Shown here: piece after piece, positions 1-5,415 of the stretch
Position numbering within the stretch: position 1 is the stretch's first letter
Layout of the letters: each line of letters begins with the position of its first letter
Assembly (NCBI GenBank): GCA_018883705.1
Contig: JAHLFQ010000075.1
Coordinates: 1 to 9,650 of the forward strand
Reading direction: 5' to 3'
From: Candidatus Cellulosilyticum pullistercoris
GTDB lineage: Bacteria; Bacillota; Clostridia; Lachnospirales; Cellulosilyticaceae
DNA: 9,650 nt
Position numbers and translations under genes: made by a program
Notes under the pieces: generated by a model
The model's input: only the letters and a program-made list of their open reading frames with translations
Databases searched by the model: none
What the model was told of the DNA's origin: nothing

Positions 1-219
1 CTCGCCAAAAAAGCATTTGCCAACGTTGGTGTTACCCCTGTTCTTGAACCTATTCGTGGAGGTACAGATGGCGCTAGACTTTCTTTCATGGGTCTTCCTT
101 GCCCTAATATCTTTACAGGTGGTTACAACTGTCATGGTAAGTATGAATTTGCCGTTGTCAATCATATGCTTCTTGCAACCAAAATCGTTATCGAACTCAG
201 CCAACTCGCTGCTAAATAA
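1..219 (+). CDS. pepT: Peptidase T, C-terminal fragment (cut by window start)
   Basis: The first 72 complete codons, ending in TAA, give the C-terminus of peptidase T, a cytoplasmic dinuclear-zinc aminopeptidase (M20 family) that removes the N-terminal residue of tripeptides. The fragment contains the family's hallmark stretch PIRGGTDGARLSFMGLPCPN (fragment residues 17-36), followed by TGGYNCHGKYEF. The His in this second block (fragment residue 45) matches the C-terminal zinc ligand of the family, where the usual text is GGHNFHGKYEF; the Tyr and Cys replacements are mild deviations. PepT is usually near 400 residues, so roughly the last sixth is present. The reading frame is open to the window edge and the gene ends just before a strong terminator. 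Other M20 peptidases are possible, but the RGGTDGARLSFMGLP block is quite specific to PepT. Confidence 0.9.
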   Translation, partial: LAKKAFANVGVTPVLEPIRGGTDGARLSFMGLPCPNIFTGGYNCHGKYEFAVVNHMLLATKIVIELSQLAAK

Positions 220-244
220 ATCATGCTTTAACATGTTTCAAATA

Positions 245-273
245 AAATAAGGAACCTCTTGGGTTCCTTATTT
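245..273. terminator. Bidirectional intrinsic terminator
   Basis: A perfect 12-bp stem (AAATAAGGAACC at 245-256 against GGTTCCTTATTT at 262-273) closes a 5-nt loop. The pepT stop lies 25 bp upstream. On the minus strand the stem is followed by a T-rich tail (ATTTTATT), so it can also end transcripts from the convergent 60-aa gene. Confidence 0.85.
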
Positions 274-282
274 ATTCTTCAT

Positions 283-303
283 CGCTCTATTATTCCTAGA
301 GCG
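283..303. other. Small hairpin beside the terminator
   Basis: CGCTCTA at 283-289 pairs with TAGAGCG at 297-303 around a 7-nt loop, just after the stop codon of the minus-strand 60-aa gene. It lacks a good U-run, so on its own it is a weak terminator. It may be a first stem ahead of the stronger terminator at 245-273. Confidence 0.4.
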
Positions 304-305
304 GT

Positions 306-488
306 CTATTCATAAGCATATAAATACTGCTGATATAAATCCTCACAAATCTCCTCTGTTAATTCTTCGCAATACACATAAAAAACTTCTTCTAATTCAT
401 CTTTTGTTGCTTCTATTTTGGTTTTTCCGAAAATAGGATATTCTTCTGCTACCTTAAAGCACCAGTCTCTCCATATGATTTCGTCCAT
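306..488 (-). CDS. Small acidic protein of unknown function (60 aa)
   Basis: I do not recognise this protein. It is 60 residues long, strongly acidic (many Glu/Asp, especially residues 27-50, for example KDELEEVF and ELTEEICEDL) and rich in Tyr and Trp. It is predicted mostly helical, with no signal peptide or membrane segment, so it is probably soluble and cytoplasmic. The ATG at 488 has an AGAGGT-type ribosome site 5-6 nt upstream. It lies 68 bp behind the stop of the ABC-F gene on the same strand, with no terminator visible between them, so readthrough from that gene is likely. A separate promoter also fits the gap (-35 at 545-550, -10 at 522-527). The gene ends just before the two-way terminator at 245-273. 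The ribosome site and the neat transcription-unit structure are the main reasons to call it real. Confidence 0.65.
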   Translation of the reverse strand: MDEIIWRDWCFKVAEEYPIFGKTKIEATKDELEEVFYVYCEELTEEICEDLYQQYLYAYE

Positions 489-521
489 GCTCTACCTCTT
501 CATCATTCTATATTTTCTTCT

Positions 522-550
522 ATTCTAACTTCTACTTGACTTATTTTCAA
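522..550 (-). promoter_or_regulatory. Possible sigma-A promoter for the 60-aa gene
   Basis: On the minus strand TTGAAA (550-545) and TAGAAT (527-522) are 17 nt apart, each one mismatch from consensus. They sit in the gap between the ABC-F stop and the 60-aa start. Confidence 0.4.
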
Positions 551-556
551 TACAAC

Positions 557-2470
557 CTATCTTCCACTTTCTATAGTCTCCTGTATAGCTAACCATTTCT
601 CCATTAAATCATCTAATTGCTTCTCTACTACACCCTTTTCTACTTCAAGTTTTATATAACGTTCATAATCATTTCCACTCTGTATCATTTCTTCACTAAG
701 CTTTTGAAATTTCTCTTCTGCTTTTTGGATGCTTTCTTCTAATTGCTTAAGTTTAGAAGTACTTACTCCTCCTAAAGTACTGTTTCTTACTTTTTTGCTA
801 ACTGTTTCTATTATTTCTAATTTAGATTGTTCCTGCTTAAGTCTTGCATTCTTCTCTACGACTTTTTCTTTATAATAATCATAGTTTCCAGTATAATTTG
901 TGATTTGATAGTCACTCACTTCACTCACACGCTCCGCTACTTTATTTATAAAATATCTATCATGTGAAATAAATAATAGCGTTCCTTTAAAATTTTGCAG
1001 TGCTTCTTCAAGATTTTCTCTTGAATCAATATCTAAATGATTAGTAGGTTCGTCTAAAATCAGCAAATTGATATCTTCTTGTATGAGTTTACAAAGCATC
1101 AGCCTACTTTTTTCTCCTCCTGATAATCCTTTTACTTTCTTAAAGACTTCTTCTCCATAAAACAAGAACTTAGCTAAGGTCTGCCTAGCTTTAGTTTCTG
1201 TCATCACTACAGATTCTTTAAAGGTCTCAAGTACAGTAAGTTCTTCATTAGGGAAGTGAACCTGCTGTGGAAGATAAGCAATTTTTAACCTAGTCCCTAG
1301 ATGAATTTCTCCCGCATCTTCTTTTTCTTCACCTAATATCATTTTTATAAGTGTTGACTTACCACATCCATTGTCCCCTATTATGGCAATACGTTCTCTA
1401 TAATTGACTTTAAAATCAAGTTCCTTAAAAAGCATTTTATCTGGGAAGGCTTTTTCTACTTTGCATAACCTTAGTACGTCTTTTCCTGAACGCTCTGTTT
1501 CATTAAATTTTAATGCCATTTGTGCCCCTTCTAAAACTGGTTTTTCTAACTTTTCCATTCTATCCAGTCGTTTTTGCATACAAGCTGCTTTCTTAAATAA
1601 GTCTTCATTATCCCCTTGCGCTGCCCATATTCGTAATCTTTTAATTGCTTTTTCCATAGCCTTAATTTTCTTTTGCTGGTCTTCATAAGCTTCAAATTCT
1701 GCAAGAAGTAGTCTTTCCTTCTCCTCTGTATAATAAGAATAATTACCATAAAAAGTAGTTGCTTTACCTCTTTCTAATTCAACGATTTTTGTTGCCACTT
1801 GATCTAGAAAGTAGCGATCGTGTGAAATCATTAGTACAGCACCTTTATAACTGTTTAAGTAGCTCTCTAACCATTCCATTGCATGCATATCTAAATGATT
1901 AGTTGGTTCATCAAGTAATAAAATATCAGGTTGTTCTAGGAGAACCTTTCCCAATAAAACAGTTGTTTTTTCTCCACCACTTAAGCTCATAAAAGGCTTA
2001 CTTAAAAAGTCTTGGCTAAACCTTAAACCGCTGCATACTTTATTTAGATTTTCCTCTATTTCATAGCCACCCTGACTTTCAAACTGTTCACTTATCTCAC
2101 CATATTTTTTAAGTTTTCGCTCTAGCTCTTCACCATTTATGTGAACCATTTCCTCTTCTAATTGGCGCATTTTATCACTTAAGTTTTGTAAGTTCAAAAA
2201 TGCCATCTTAAGCACGTCTTTTACCGAAATTTGATTTTCAAAATAAGGTATTTGCTCTACGTACCCTAACTTTGCACCTTTTTTGATAAAAATATCTCCC
2301 TTATCTTGATGTTCTATACCCATAATCATTTTTAACAAAGTCGTTTTGCCTGTTCCATTTTTTCCTATAAGTCCTATTCTTTCATCATCCTGCACCTCAA
2401 AACTTACTCCATTTAAAATCTGATATACACTAAAGCTTTTCTCTACATCCTTCACTGCTAATTGTATCAT
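557..2470 (-). CDS. ABC-F family ATPase, YdiF/Uup-like (start at 2470)
   Basis: This is a soluble ABC-F protein: two ABC ATPase domains in one chain and no membrane domain. Family members act on ribosomes (stalling relief, assembly or antibiotic protection) rather than in transport. Domain 1 has Walker A GKNGTGKTT (residues 36-44), signature LSGGEKTTV (about 160) and Walker B LLLLDEPTNHLD (about 181). Domain 2 has GDNGCGKST (about 364), LSGGEKSRL (about 447) and LLILDEPTNHLD (about 466). Between them is a charged helical linker, the tRNA-contacting region in ABC-F proteins. About 95 C-terminal residues form a coiled coil, as in YdiF and Uup. I place the start at the ATG at 2470, giving 637 aa, because GGAGGAG lies 7 nt upstream. 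An in-frame TTG at 2485 would extend it by MEEIK, but the ribosome site would then lie inside the gene. The coiled coil argues for a housekeeping YdiF-like member over a resistance type, but resistance cannot be excluded. Confidence 0.92.
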   Translation of the reverse strand: MIQLAVKDVEKSFSVYQILNGVSFEVQDDERIGLIGKNGTGKTTLLKMIMGIEHQDKGDIFIKKGAKLGYVEQIPYFENQISVKDVLKMAFLNLQNLSDKMRQLEEEMVHINGEELERKLKKYGEISEQFESQGGYEIEENLNKVCSGLRFSQDFLSKPFMSLSGGEKTTVLLGKVLLEQPDILLLDEPTNHLDMHAMEWLESYLNSYKGAVLMISHDRYFLDQVATKIVELERGKATTFYGNYSYYTEEKERLLLAEFEAYEDQQKKIKAMEKAIKRLRIWAAQGDNEDLFKKAACMQKRLDRMEKLEKPVLEGAQMALKFNETERSGKDVLRLCKVEKAFPDKMLFKELDFKVNYRERIAIIGDNGCGKSTLIKMILGEEKEDAGEIHLGTRLKIAYLPQQVHFPNEELTVLETFKESVVMTETKARQTLAKFLFYGEEVFKKVKGLSGGEKSRLMLCKLIQEDINLLILDEPTNHLDIDSRENLEEALQNFKGTLLFISHDRYFINKVAERVSEVSDYQITNYTGNYDYYKEKVVEKNARLKQEQSKLEIIETVSKKVRNSTLGGVSTSKLKQLEESIQKAEEKFQKLSEEMIQSGNDYERYIKLEVEKGVVEKQLDDLMEKWLAIQETIESGR

Positions 2471-2489
2471 TTTAATCTCCTCCAATTCA

Positions 2490-2522
2490 TAAAGTGAACA
2501 TTATACTTTGATTGTCACTTTA
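2490..2522. promoter_or_regulatory. Inverted repeat in ABC-F leader
   Basis: TAAAGTGA at 2490-2497 is repeated inverted as TCACTTTA at 2515-2522. The 17-nt space between holds a TATAAT on the minus strand (2505-2500). No good -35 lies 17 nt upstream of it. The repeat could be an operator over a -10 element, or an RNA stem just upstream of the ABC-F ribosome site. Confidence 0.4.
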
Positions 2523-2536
2523 AATTTTTTATCATA

Positions 2537-2575
2537 ATAAAAGTCCAGGAGGCATAACCCTACCTGGACTTTTAT
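2537..2575. terminator. Strong hairpin upstream of ABC-F: terminator or attenuator
   Basis: A perfect 13-bp stem (ATAAAAGTCCAGG at 2537-2549 with its complement at 2563-2575) closes a 13-nt loop. Read on the minus strand, the second arm ends in CTTTTATTATG, a partial U-tract. It lies 67 bp upstream of the ABC-F start codon. It could end upstream minus-strand transcription, or be a leader attenuator if the ABC-F promoter lies further up. The sequence alone does not decide. Confidence 0.6.
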
Positions 2576-2587
2576 AGATATCTATAA
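2572..2587. repeat. Perfect 16-bp palindrome TTATAGATATCTATAA
   Basis: A self-complementary 16-mer abuts the hairpin at 2537-2575. It has no spacer, so it is more likely a DNA-binding dyad than an RNA stem. It is AT-rich and could be chance. Confidence 0.4.
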
Positions 2588-2629
2588 CAGTTACTTTTCA
2601 AAGCTCATGTATATTAACTCCAATAAAGC

Positions 2630-2645
2630 GCACTAAAAATAGTGC
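2630..2645. other. Small hairpin, 6-bp stem and 4-nt loop
   Basis: GCACTA (2630-2635) pairs with TAGTGC (2640-2645). On the minus strand it is followed by GCTTTATT. It may be a backup terminator behind the one at 2686-2716. Confidence 0.35.
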
Positions 2646-2685
2646 TTCTAAAAAACACCTATAGCTATGAAAATAATTTTGAGCA

Positions 2686-2716
2686 CAAAAATACCAGGTA
2701 AGTTTTCCTCACCTGG
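2686..2716 (-). terminator. Intrinsic terminator of the 44-aa peptide gene
   Basis: On the minus strand, CCAGGTGA (2716-2709) pairs with TTACCTGG (2701-2694): 8 bp including one G-U pair, around a 7-nt loop. The tail is TATTTTTG. The peptide gene's stop codon ends 36 nt upstream. Confidence 0.7.
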
Positions 2717-2752
2717 CTACAAGATTATATATCACGTACTTAAAGGTAAAGA

Positions 2753-2887
2753 TTACTCACTTTGTTTTAGAAAAATATTCAATTTTGGACAGACTCCTCC
2801 CGCAAAACATACTGATACATGTGTAATACCAGATAATGACATTGGTAATCTATCTAAAATTGTATTTTCTAAAACAAAATGACTCAT
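2753..2887 (-). CDS. 44-aa cysteine-containing peptide gene, function unknown
   Basis: This is a short gene that is easily missed because a longer spurious frame lies on the opposite strand. The minus strand reads ATG at 2887 to TAA at 2753. A near-perfect ribosome site, AGGAGGTG, lies 6 nt before the ATG. A sigma-A-like promoter lies 34 nt before the ATG (its -10 edge), and an intrinsic terminator follows 36 nt after the stop. The product starts MSHFVLENTILDRL, then runs PMSLSGITHVSV and CFAGGVCPKLN, and ends IFLKQSE. It has two Cys (27 and 33) six residues apart, flanking a Gly-Gly at 30-31, with a mildly amphipathic N-terminal half. The layout recalls a leader-plus-core secreted or modified peptide, but no maturation enzyme or dedicated transporter lies next to it, and it matches no family I know. 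Alternatives are a regulatory leader peptide for the ABC-F gene, which is unlikely given the terminator between them, or a small zinc- or disulfide-binding protein. Confidence 0.65.
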   Translation of the reverse strand: MSHFVLENTILDRLPMSLSGITHVSVCFAGGVCPKLNIFLKQSE

Positions 2888-2920
2888 AATCTTCACCTCC
2901 TAAGCTTTTATTATTTTCTT

Positions 2921-2949
2921 AGCATATCATACATCTTTTGAATTGTAAA
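2921..2949 (-). promoter_or_regulatory. Sigma-A-like promoter of the 44-aa peptide gene
   Basis: On the minus strand TTTACA (2949-2944) is 17 nt from TATGCT (2926-2921). The predicted transcript starts near 2914, leaving a leader of about 25 nt that contains the AGGAGGTG ribosome site. Confidence 0.6.
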
Positions 2950-2958
2950 CAATTGTTT
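2947..2958. promoter_or_regulatory. Palindrome AAACAATTGTTT overlapping the -35
   Basis: A perfect 12-bp palindrome overlaps the outer half of the -35 of the peptide-gene promoter. This is a normal position for an operator. Its AT-richness means chance is possible. Confidence 0.4.
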
Positions 2959-3003
2959 GTTTTATTCATTATTTTATCCACACTTTATGCACTTCATGTA
3001 GAT

Positions 3004-3585
3004 TTATGACTTTTTATTAAGCTCATCAAAAAAGGTTCTTAAAATCTCATTTTCTTTCTTAAAATTCTCATATAATTGCTGGTAGTCCTCCGCCTTAGGC
3101 AAAAGGTCTAGCTCAATGCTAAGTGCCGTTTTATAAATTCCCTCAAAAACCTTTTCTGCATCCTTTATAGCTTCTAAAAACTTATACTCTGGGAGTACTG
3201 TATAAAGAAACTCTAATTTCTCTAAAGTAGAAACCACACTATAATTAAAAGTCTGTATCAGTTCTGGATTTATTTGCTTGGTAAGTTCTAAATAAGAAAA
3301 AATATGGTTGTAAAGTTCTATGAGAAGATGATCTGAAATCCCTTTAAATTCTATTCGCAAGAAACTTGGTTTAGGCTTTCTAAATCGCCTTTTTATAGGC
3401 GGTTTTTCTATAATATAATAATTTCTAAAGGCCGCAAAATGCTCTTCAAATTTTTTCTGTGACATATTTATACCAAATTTTAGCCCTCTATAAAAATATA
3501 TACTTGTTCCAAAACCTTGCCAAGCCTTTACAACTTCCCCTTTACGAAAACCTTCACACTTTTTGATACAAATTGCTCGAAACAT
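3004..3585 (-). CDS. Hypothetical 193-aa protein, two-part architecture
   Basis: I do not recognise this protein. The first 60 or so residues are Gly/aromatic-rich and look like a small beta-barrel (CIKKCEGFRKGEVVKAW, then GTSIYFYRGLKFGINMS). This is reminiscent of short SH3-like modules in phage and clostridial hypotheticals, but that is only an impression. A basic Pro/Lys/Arg hinge follows (PPIKRRFRKPKP, about 63-74). Residues 80-193 are mainly helical, with a coiled-coil-like end (ENFKKENEILRTFFDELNKKS). There is no signal peptide or membrane span, so a cytoplasmic location is expected. The ATG at 3585 has GGAGG 6 nt upstream. The gene lies between the GH43 terminator, which overlaps its likely promoter, and the 44-aa peptide gene. 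I see no clear terminator after its stop, so readthrough into the peptide gene is possible. Confidence 0.8.
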   Translation of the reverse strand: MFRAICIKKCEGFRKGEVVKAWQGFGTSIYFYRGLKFGINMSQKKFEEHFAAFRNYYIIEKPPIKRRFRKPKPSFLRIEFKGISDHLLIELYNHIFSYLELTKQINPELIQTFNYSVVSTLEKLEFLYTVLPEYKFLEAIKDAEKVFEGIYKTALSIELDLLPKAEDYQQLYENFKKENEILRTFFDELNKKS

Positions 3586-3617
3586 TTGATGCCTCCATTT
3601 ACTATTTCTCTTACTTA

Positions 3618-3646
3618 ATCATAGCTCGCCTATAAAAAAAGCGCAA
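3618..3646 (-). promoter_or_regulatory. Possible promoter of the 193-aa gene, embedded in a terminator
   Basis: On the minus strand TTGCGC (3646-3641) and TATGAT (3623-3618) are 17 nt apart. The -35 is poor (3 of 6) and lies in the second arm of the GH43 terminator. The -10 is 5 of 6. The spacer is largely the terminator's T-run. Confidence 0.4.
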
Positions 3647-3664
3647 GGATTCACCTTGCGCTTT
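3631..3664 (-). terminator. Intrinsic terminator of the GH43 gene
   Basis: An 11-bp perfect stem (AAAGCGCAAGG at 3638-3648 with its complement at 3654-3664) closes a 5-nt loop. On the minus strand it runs into a seven-T tract. It starts 17 nt after the GH43 stop codon. Confidence 0.9.
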
Positions 3665-3681
3665 CTTTATAAACTTTATGC

Positions 3682-5229
3682 TTACTTGTTACCTTCTTCA
3701 ATTTTAATATAGTCAAAAGCTCCATGTCCTTTACTATCATTTTCAGCAAAGTTCGTTGCAAATAATCCAATCTTGCTACCTACCCATCCACCTGGTAACG
3801 TATAGAAAGGAAGTCCAATTTTCTCAAAGTGCTCACCATCTATACTGTAGGAAAGTTGACCAATACCATCTTCTAAAACATTATGTTCATTATACATAGA
3901 GGCACGTAAATAAATGGTATCTGTATCTACTTTACGTTTAATTTTAATACGTTCAAAAGCACCTTCACCTTGTACAAACTGTACATAGTTTCCATCTGCT
4001 TCATGAATGAGTGAAACATAGTGATAAGCTTTTCCTGTCAGTGCTAGACCACATTGATCTTTCACCTTGTCTGCAGCAAGTGTCACTTTTACAGTAGCAT
4101 CAAAAACTGGCATTTGAATCATTTGTGTTAAAAGATTAGGTAATTCATATAAAGTATGAATGGATTCTGAAACAAATTTTCTTGTATAAAGTTTCATTTT
4201 ACTGTCTTCTAGGCTATACCAGTTTCTGCTATAGTTCGCTTGCCATTGCCACTGAAGTCCTAACTTGTCACCATCAAAATCATCATCCGTTTCAGGCACA
4301 GTAATTGGGTAGGTTTTACCTACATTTGGTTTTTTATGTACAAGTACTGGTTGACCTAAACCATCTGCATTGACGTTTTCTCCCATTTCTGGCCAGTCAT
4401 CTACCCAACGCATAGGTTGCAAATGTAAAATACGTCCATAAGGCTCTAAGTCTTGGAAGTGAATAAACCAAGATTCACCGCTCTCAAGTTCCACATATCC
4501 TCCTTGATGAGGCCCATTAATAGGTGTGTCCCCCTTAGCAAGTGTCACACGTTCTTCATAAGGCCCATAAATATTTTTAGAACGGTAAACCATTTGCCAG
4601 CCACGCTCAACACCACCTGCTGGTGCAAAAATATAGTAGTATCCATTTCTCTTATAAAGTTTAGGCCCTTCAATCGTTGGATTATCCATACGACCATCTA
4701 CTACTAAAGTCCCTTCGTCTAAAAGTGATTTACCATCTGGTGACATCTGATTAATATGTAAAATACTTTTTACTCCACATCTACTTTTTGCAAAAGCATG
4801 TACAAGATAGGCCTTACCATCCTCATCCCAGAATGGGCAAGTATCAATCCAACCATTTGCTGCTTTAACAAGAACAGGTTCTTCCCATTTTCCAAAAGGA
4901 TCTTTTGTCTTAACCATAAATACACCTTCATCAGGTGCCCCAAAGTATATGTAAAATTCTCCATCATGATATCTTAAAGCTGGTGCCCATACGCCTTTAC
5001 CATGTTGTGGTAAGTCATATTGTGGATAAGGCATGCGTTCTATGGCATAGTTAACAACTTTCCAGTTAACAAGGTCCTTTGAATGAAGAATTGGTAAACC
5101 TGGTGAGAAGTTAAAGCTGGATGCTGTCATAAAGAAGTCTTCTCCTACCCTAATCACATCTGGGTCTGAATAATCTGCATAAACAATCGGATTTTTATAG
5201 TTCCCATTCCCTAAATCTGAAGTCCACAT
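3682..5229 (-). CDS. Cytoplasmic GH43 beta-xylosidase / alpha-L-arabinofuranosidase
   Basis: This is a 515-aa family 43 glycoside hydrolase, an inverting enzyme expected to trim xylose or arabinose from short oligosaccharides. The five-bladed propeller (about residues 10-310) has the three conserved acids in the expected contexts: base Asp22 (YSDPDVI), pKa-modulating Asp129 (GWIDTCPFWDEDGKAYLV) and general acid Glu187 (NPTIEGPKLY). Residues from about 315 to 510 form the beta-sandwich C-terminal domain typical of GH43 beta-xylosidases; it contains MYNEHNVLEDGIGQLSYSIDG and a GSKIGLFATN-type ending. There is no signal peptide, so it should act on imported oligosaccharides. The ATG at 5229 has AGGAG 8 nt upstream. 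It is a single-gene unit with its own terminator and no sugar transporter, XylR or other hydrolase in the window. Xylosidase versus arabinofuranosidase activity cannot be settled from sequence inspection. Confidence 0.93.
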   Translation of the reverse strand: MWTSDLGNGNYKNPIVYADYSDPDVIRVGEDFFMTASSFNFSPGLPILHSKDLVNWKVVNYAIERMPYPQYDLPQHGKGVWAPALRYHDGEFYIYFGAPDEGVFMVKTKDPFGKWEEPVLVKAANGWIDTCPFWDEDGKAYLVHAFAKSRCGVKSILHINQMSPDGKSLLDEGTLVVDGRMDNPTIEGPKLYKRNGYYYIFAPAGGVERGWQMVYRSKNIYGPYEERVTLAKGDTPINGPHQGGYVELESGESWFIHFQDLEPYGRILHLQPMRWVDDWPEMGENVNADGLGQPVLVHKKPNVGKTYPITVPETDDDFDGDKLGLQWQWQANYSRNWYSLEDSKMKLYTRKFVSESIHTLYELPNLLTQMIQMPVFDATVKVTLAADKVKDQCGLALTGKAYHYVSLIHEADGNYVQFVQGEGAFERIKIKRKVDTDTIYLRASMYNEHNVLEDGIGQLSYSIDGEHFEKIGLPFYTLPGGWVGSKIGLFATNFAENDSKGHGAFDYIKIEEGNK

Positions 5230-5275
5230 GTTACTTTCTCCTTTTATTTTCTAAAAAATTTTCAATCCTACTACT

Positions 5276-5304
5276 AGTTTATACAAAACTTTTTAAAACT
5301 TCAA
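5276..5304 (-). promoter_or_regulatory. Weak candidate promoter for GH43
   Basis: On the minus strand TTGAAG (5304-5299) is 17 nt from TAAACT (5281-5276); TATAAA lies at 15 nt (5283-5278). Each box is four or five of six. It lies about 50 nt upstream of the GH43 start, after the CobW operon terminator. Confidence 0.35.
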
Positions 5305-5314
5305 TAAAAAGTTT
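5286..5314. promoter_or_regulatory. 9-bp inverted repeat over the GH43 promoter region
   Basis: AAACTTTTT (5286-5294) and AAAAAGTTT (5306-5314) form a dyad with an 11-nt spacer. It covers the candidate -35 and is placed like a repressor operator. It does not match the classic XylR, AraR or cre consensus sequences as I know them. Confidence 0.4.
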
Positions 5315-5341
5315 GATAATAATAGATTTTTATTCCGTTAT

Positions 5342-5393
5342 ATATTAAAAATACGCCTAAATTGGATGCTACTTTGCCAAATTTAAGCGTATT
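5342..5393 (-). terminator. Intrinsic terminator of the CobW operon
   Basis: A long stem pairs 5350-5365 with 5377-5393: seven perfect outer pairs (AATACGC/GCGTATT), one mismatch, then a further run with a single-base bulge. On the minus strand it ends in GTATTTTTAATATA. It lies about 23 nt after the stop of the second CobW gene. Confidence 0.85.
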
Positions 5394-5415
5394 CTTTATA
5401 ACAATTCTTTTCTTC

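Noticed and set aside
17..250. 77-codon plus-strand open frame with a hydrophobic start
   Set aside because: Out of frame with the clear peptidase T C-terminus, without a ribosome site, and it runs into the terminator stem.
1404..1749. Open frames inside the ABC-F gene (1404-1688 plus, 1546-1749 minus)
   Set aside because: Shadows of the ABC-F coding sequence with no ribosome sites or recognisable content.
557..2470. ABC-F gene as an antibiotic-resistance (ribosomal protection) determinant
   Set aside because: The long C-terminal coiled coil fits YdiF/Uup-like housekeeping members better. Resistance subtype cannot be read from motifs, so I kept only the family call.
2667..2882. 71-codon plus-strand open frame beginning MKIILSTKIPGKF
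   Set aside because: No ribosome site, and it lies across the minus-strand peptide gene and its terminator. The minus-strand frame has promoter, ribosome site and terminator.
2753..2887. 44-aa peptide as an AgrD-type cyclic autoinducer precursor
   Set aside because: No AgrB-like protease or histidine kinase nearby, and the region after the Cys lacks the usual acidic Pro-Glu-rich tail.
4453..4967. Open frames inside the GH43 gene (4453-4707 plus, 4770-4967 minus)
   Set aside because: Shadows of the GH43 frame, which carries all three catalytic acids and is uninterrupted.
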